A DNA stretch of 64,000 nucleotides from Gloeotrichia echinulata CP02. Its GTDB lineage: Bacteria; Cyanobacteriota; Cyanobacteriia; Cyanobacteriales; Nostocaceae. The translations under genes and the position numbers were made by a program. The stretch spans positions 1,612,001 to 1,676,000 of the forward strand of contig CP051187.1 in assembly GCA_038087035.1 (NCBI GenBank), in the 5' to 3' direction. The notes under the pieces are model-generated. The model ran no database searches, was not told the DNA's origin, and saw only the letters and a program-made list of their open reading frames with translations. Positions 61,741-64,000 of this stretch are shown in pieces (positions within the stretch are counted from its first letter, which is position 1; every line of letters begins with the position of its first letter).

Positions 61741-63044
61741 ATAAAAAATTAGAGTTACCATTTCAGCAAATTTTATCAACAGAAATACCTGATATTATTT
61801 CTCAAAGCTTTGACAACTCTTCTACTTTTATAGATAACATGAAATTGCCAGTACATCGCTGGTTTAGATACAGTGCTGGTTTCTCTGCACAATGGGTTGA
61901 AAAGATAATCACTCAAGCTAAAGAACAAGGAGAAGTAACTATCTTAGATCCATTTGCCGGTTCTGGTACAACCTTAATTGTATCTGAAAAATTGGGAGTT
62001 CCATGTTATGGCATTGAGGCTCATCCTTTTGTTGCGCGTATAGCCAAAACTAAACTTTTGTATCAAACTAATGTTGATGCCTATCTTGAACATATCAAAA
62101 AAATTATCGCCTGTGCTGAAAATCTACAATCTTCCATAGATAAATATCCCAAACTGATTCATGATTGCTTTAGTATTCCCTCACTCCAATCTCTAGATAA
62201 ATTGCGGCAAGCCTGGGAAAAGCTTGCTGATGAATCACCTCAATCTCAATTAGCTTGGTTAACACTTGTATCTATTCTTCGCCATGTTTCTCATGCGGGA
62301 ACTGCACCTTGGCAGTATATTTTACCCAATAAACAGAAACAATCTCCTTTAGAACCAATATCTGCTTTTCAGCTAATGGCAGAAACTATAGAAATAGATA
62401 TGAAAATCGCCGCAAAAACAGCATATTCTGTTGCCACACTTATTCAATCCGATGCTCGAAATTGCCACGGAGTACCTGATAATTTTGCCAATTTAGTAAT
62501 CACTTCACCACCATATGCTAATAACTATGATTATGCAGATGCTACACGTTTAGAAATGTGTTTTATGCAAGAAATTCATGGCTGGGGTGATTTACAAAAT
62601 GCTGTGCGGCAATATTTGATTCGTTCATGTTCTCAGCACGTCACAAATAAAAATGTAAATCTCGATGAAATTCTGGCATCTCCTGAACTAGATCCAATCA
62701 AATATAATATTATTCAAACCTGTGAGCAGTTATCTCAAGAGAGACATTTACATGGGGGTAAAAAGAATTACCATTTAATGATTGCCTGCTACTTTTTCGA
62801 TATGGCTAAAGTTTGGATAGCGCTGCGTCGAGTATGTAAAACTCCAGCAACAGTTTGCTTTGTGATTGGTGATTCGGCTCCCTATGGTATTTATGTTCCA
62901 GTAATTGAATGGATGGGTTTATTAGCACAATCAGCAGGGTTTGAGACTTGCAAGTTTGAAAAAATTCGTGACCGGAATGTGAAGTGGAAAAATCGGAAAC
63001 ACAGAGTGCCTCTTTGTGAAGGCTATTTATTGGTTCGTGGATAA
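61737..63044 (+). CDS. Site-specific DNA methyltransferase (amino-methylating)
   Basis: The 435-residue protein has the AdoMet-binding motif I in ILDPFAGSGTTLIVSEKLG (~68-86) and catalytic motif IV in VITSPPYANNYDYADATRL (~255-270), an SPPY typical of N4-cytosine or N6-adenine methyltransferases. The order I before IV has ~170 residues between, probably carrying target recognition. The C-terminal VCFVIGDSAPYGIYVPVIEW is also typical. ATG at 61737, coupled to an upstream stub by ATGA. A restriction endonuclease gene starts 33 bases after its stop, so the two form a type II-like R-M unit. Confidence 0.87.
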   Translation: MNKKLELPFQQILSTEIPDIISQSFDNSSTFIDNMKLPVHRWFRYSAGFSAQWVEKIITQAKEQGEVTILDPFAGSGTTLIVSEKLGVPCYGIEAHPFVARIAKTKLLYQTNVDAYLEHIKKIIACAENLQSSIDKYPKLIHDCFSIPSLQSLDKLRQAWEKLADESPQSQLAWLTLVSILRHVSHAGTAPWQYILPNKQKQSPLEPISAFQLMAETIEIDMKIAAKTAYSVATLIQSDARNCHGVPDNFANLVITSPPYANNYDYADATRLEMCFMQEIHGWGDLQNAVRQYLIRSCSQHVTNKNVNLDEILASPELDPIKYNIIQTCEQLSQERHLHGGKKNYHLMIACYFFDMAKVWIALRRVCKTPATVCFVIGDSAPYGIYVPVIEWMGLLAQSAGFETCKFEKIRDRNVKWKNRKHRVPLCEGYLLVRG

Positions 63045-63077
63045 GGTAATATAAGTAAATTACTGTTTATAGATGTA

Positions 63078-63950
63078 ATGGCAGAGTCATTTTCACATAA
63101 ATGGGGACAGATTATTGGGAATCTCATCCAAGAATTTATTCGCGAGACGCTTCAGCAAGTAGCTGATAAGCATGGTTTTTATTTGGACTATCAAAAGAAA
63201 CGGAAGGCACGAATCACCAAAAAGGTATCATGGCAGGATCGCTATGGTAATTATCATGACCTTGATTATGTATTAGAAAGGGGAGGTACAGAAGATACTC
63301 TCGGTCTACCAGTCGCATTTATTGAGACTGCATGGCGGCGCTACACCAAGCATTCTAGAAATAAGGTTCAAGAAATTGAAGGTGCGCTTATTCCTCTTGC
63401 AGATACCTATAATCACCTTAACCCATTTCTAGGTGCTATTCTAGCAGGTGTGTTTACTAAAGAAGCAATCAGTCAATTAGAGTCTAAAGGCTTTAAAATC
63501 CTTTATCTTGACTATGAAAATATAGTAAAGGCATTTGCATTGGTTGAGATAAATGCCTCTTTTAACGAAAGTACATCAGAAGCTGAATTTCAAGATAAGC
63601 TGGCTCAGTGGAATAACTTATCAAATCACAATATTGTCCAAATAAAAAATCAAATACTCAGTCTTGAAAAAACAAAAATAGATAAATTTATTAATAGTTT
63701 AGAACAATCATTCGCCAGAATAGTTCAAACGGTAACTGTGATTGTTCTACATGGAATATCTCATCAATCCGCCACTATTTATAATGCTATTGAATATATA
63801 CAGGATTATTCAGATAATCTACCTACAACTGCACTAGCATTGAAGTATGAAATTGACATTCGTTATAATAATGGCGATACAATTCATGCAATTTTTCAAA
63901 ATAAAAATGAAGCAATAAAATTTCTGAGAACATTTGTAGGTGTAATATAG
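63078..63950 (+). CDS. Restriction endonuclease of the R-M pair (PD-(D/E)XK-like)
   Basis: Encodes 290 residues. The candidate nuclease core is HDLDYVLERGG followed by LPVAFIETAWRRYTKHSRNK (~70-105), where the Asp and Glu fit a PD-(D/E)XK site, although the usual ExK reads ETAWR, and VQEIEGALIPLADTY. Residues ~180-290 are alpha/beta and unassigned. ATG at 63078, 33 bases after the methyltransferase. The name rests on adjacency plus the motif; the recognition sequence is unknown. Confidence 0.75.
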   Translation: MAESFSHKWGQIIGNLIQEFIRETLQQVADKHGFYLDYQKKRKARITKKVSWQDRYGNYHDLDYVLERGGTEDTLGLPVAFIETAWRRYTKHSRNKVQEIEGALIPLADTYNHLNPFLGAILAGVFTKEAISQLESKGFKILYLDYENIVKAFALVEINASFNESTSEAEFQDKLAQWNNLSNHNIVQIKNQILSLEKTKIDKFINSLEQSFARIVQTVTVIVLHGISHQSATIYNAIEYIQDYSDNLPTTALALKYEIDIRYNNGDTIHAIFQNKNEAIKFLRTFVGVI

Positions 63951-64000
63951 ATAAAGTGATTCGCTCAACATTTCTGGAGTTACCCAAATTCTATAATTTC

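Noticed and set aside
1..64000. tRNA or rRNA genes
   Set aside because: I looked for T-arm GGTTCGAATCC-like text and acceptor pairing and found no convincing case on either strand.

Overview
The window is chromosomal DNA from a heterocyst-forming, phycobilisome-bearing filamentous cyanobacterium (Nostocales). The evidence is chlH, a CpcG rod-core linker, LdpA, Ycf45-type and DUF3326 proteins, a hetC-hetP locus with a perfect HetR-type inverted repeat between the two genes, an XisI protein, many GCGATCGC (HIP1) octamers, and heptamer and 21-mer short tandem repeats. Species cannot be fixed from sequence alone. Layout: 1-11 kb holds the 5' part of chlH (minus), a small PD-(D/E)XK protein, a CHAT/TPR death-protease-like protein cut off by a 196-bp ISL3-type MITE, an Rpn-family protein, an LpxB-related protein, an M23 peptidase and an XRE regulator. 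11.6-18.4 kb is the repeat core: cpcG, a composite repeat carrying an IS605-like insertion, an 8x26-bp tandem array, an ISL3-family IS that truncates a caspase (STAND-type) gene, a divergent Trypco1 gene, then a RAYT transposase between GTAG-palindrome repeats and a 1.2-kb higher-order array alternating 137- and 220-bp units. 18.5-32 kb carries a GH116 glycosidase, hetC (broken by a ~180-bp palindrome-ended insertion), hetP, a PpiC-type isomerase and a TnpB gene. 32-47 kb holds housekeeping and signalling genes: ycf45-like, ldpA, three receiver/kinase/GGDEF-EAL proteins, MOSC, lepB and pyrC. 48-54 kb has tsaE, yvcK, ruvC, a CPBP protease, a DUF3326 protein and a ferredoxin, with IS605-like mini-elements at gene edges. 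54-64 kb holds a GHKL ATPase truncated by a second 196-bp ISL3 MITE, a fresh IS4-type IS with a 9-bp target duplication, acnB, xisI, a DUF29 protein, a small antitoxin-like gene and a DNA methyltransferase-restriction endonuclease pair. How the genes fit together: hetC and hetP belong to the nitrogen-starvation cascade, and I can read a class-II NtcA-like promoter upstream of hetC and a 17-bp HetR-type box upstream of hetP, yet the hetC frame is interrupted. The caspase, CHAT, Trypco1, GHKL and R-M genes form an accessory conflict/immunity layer. Three of these genes end exactly inside ISL3-type ends. The most unusual content is non-coding: at least four MITE-like families, an IS605-like family with covarying end hairpins, a RAYT-REP unit (REPtron) with its own palindrome inside the RAYT gene, and three natural empty-site/filled-site pairs that show insertion endpoints directly.
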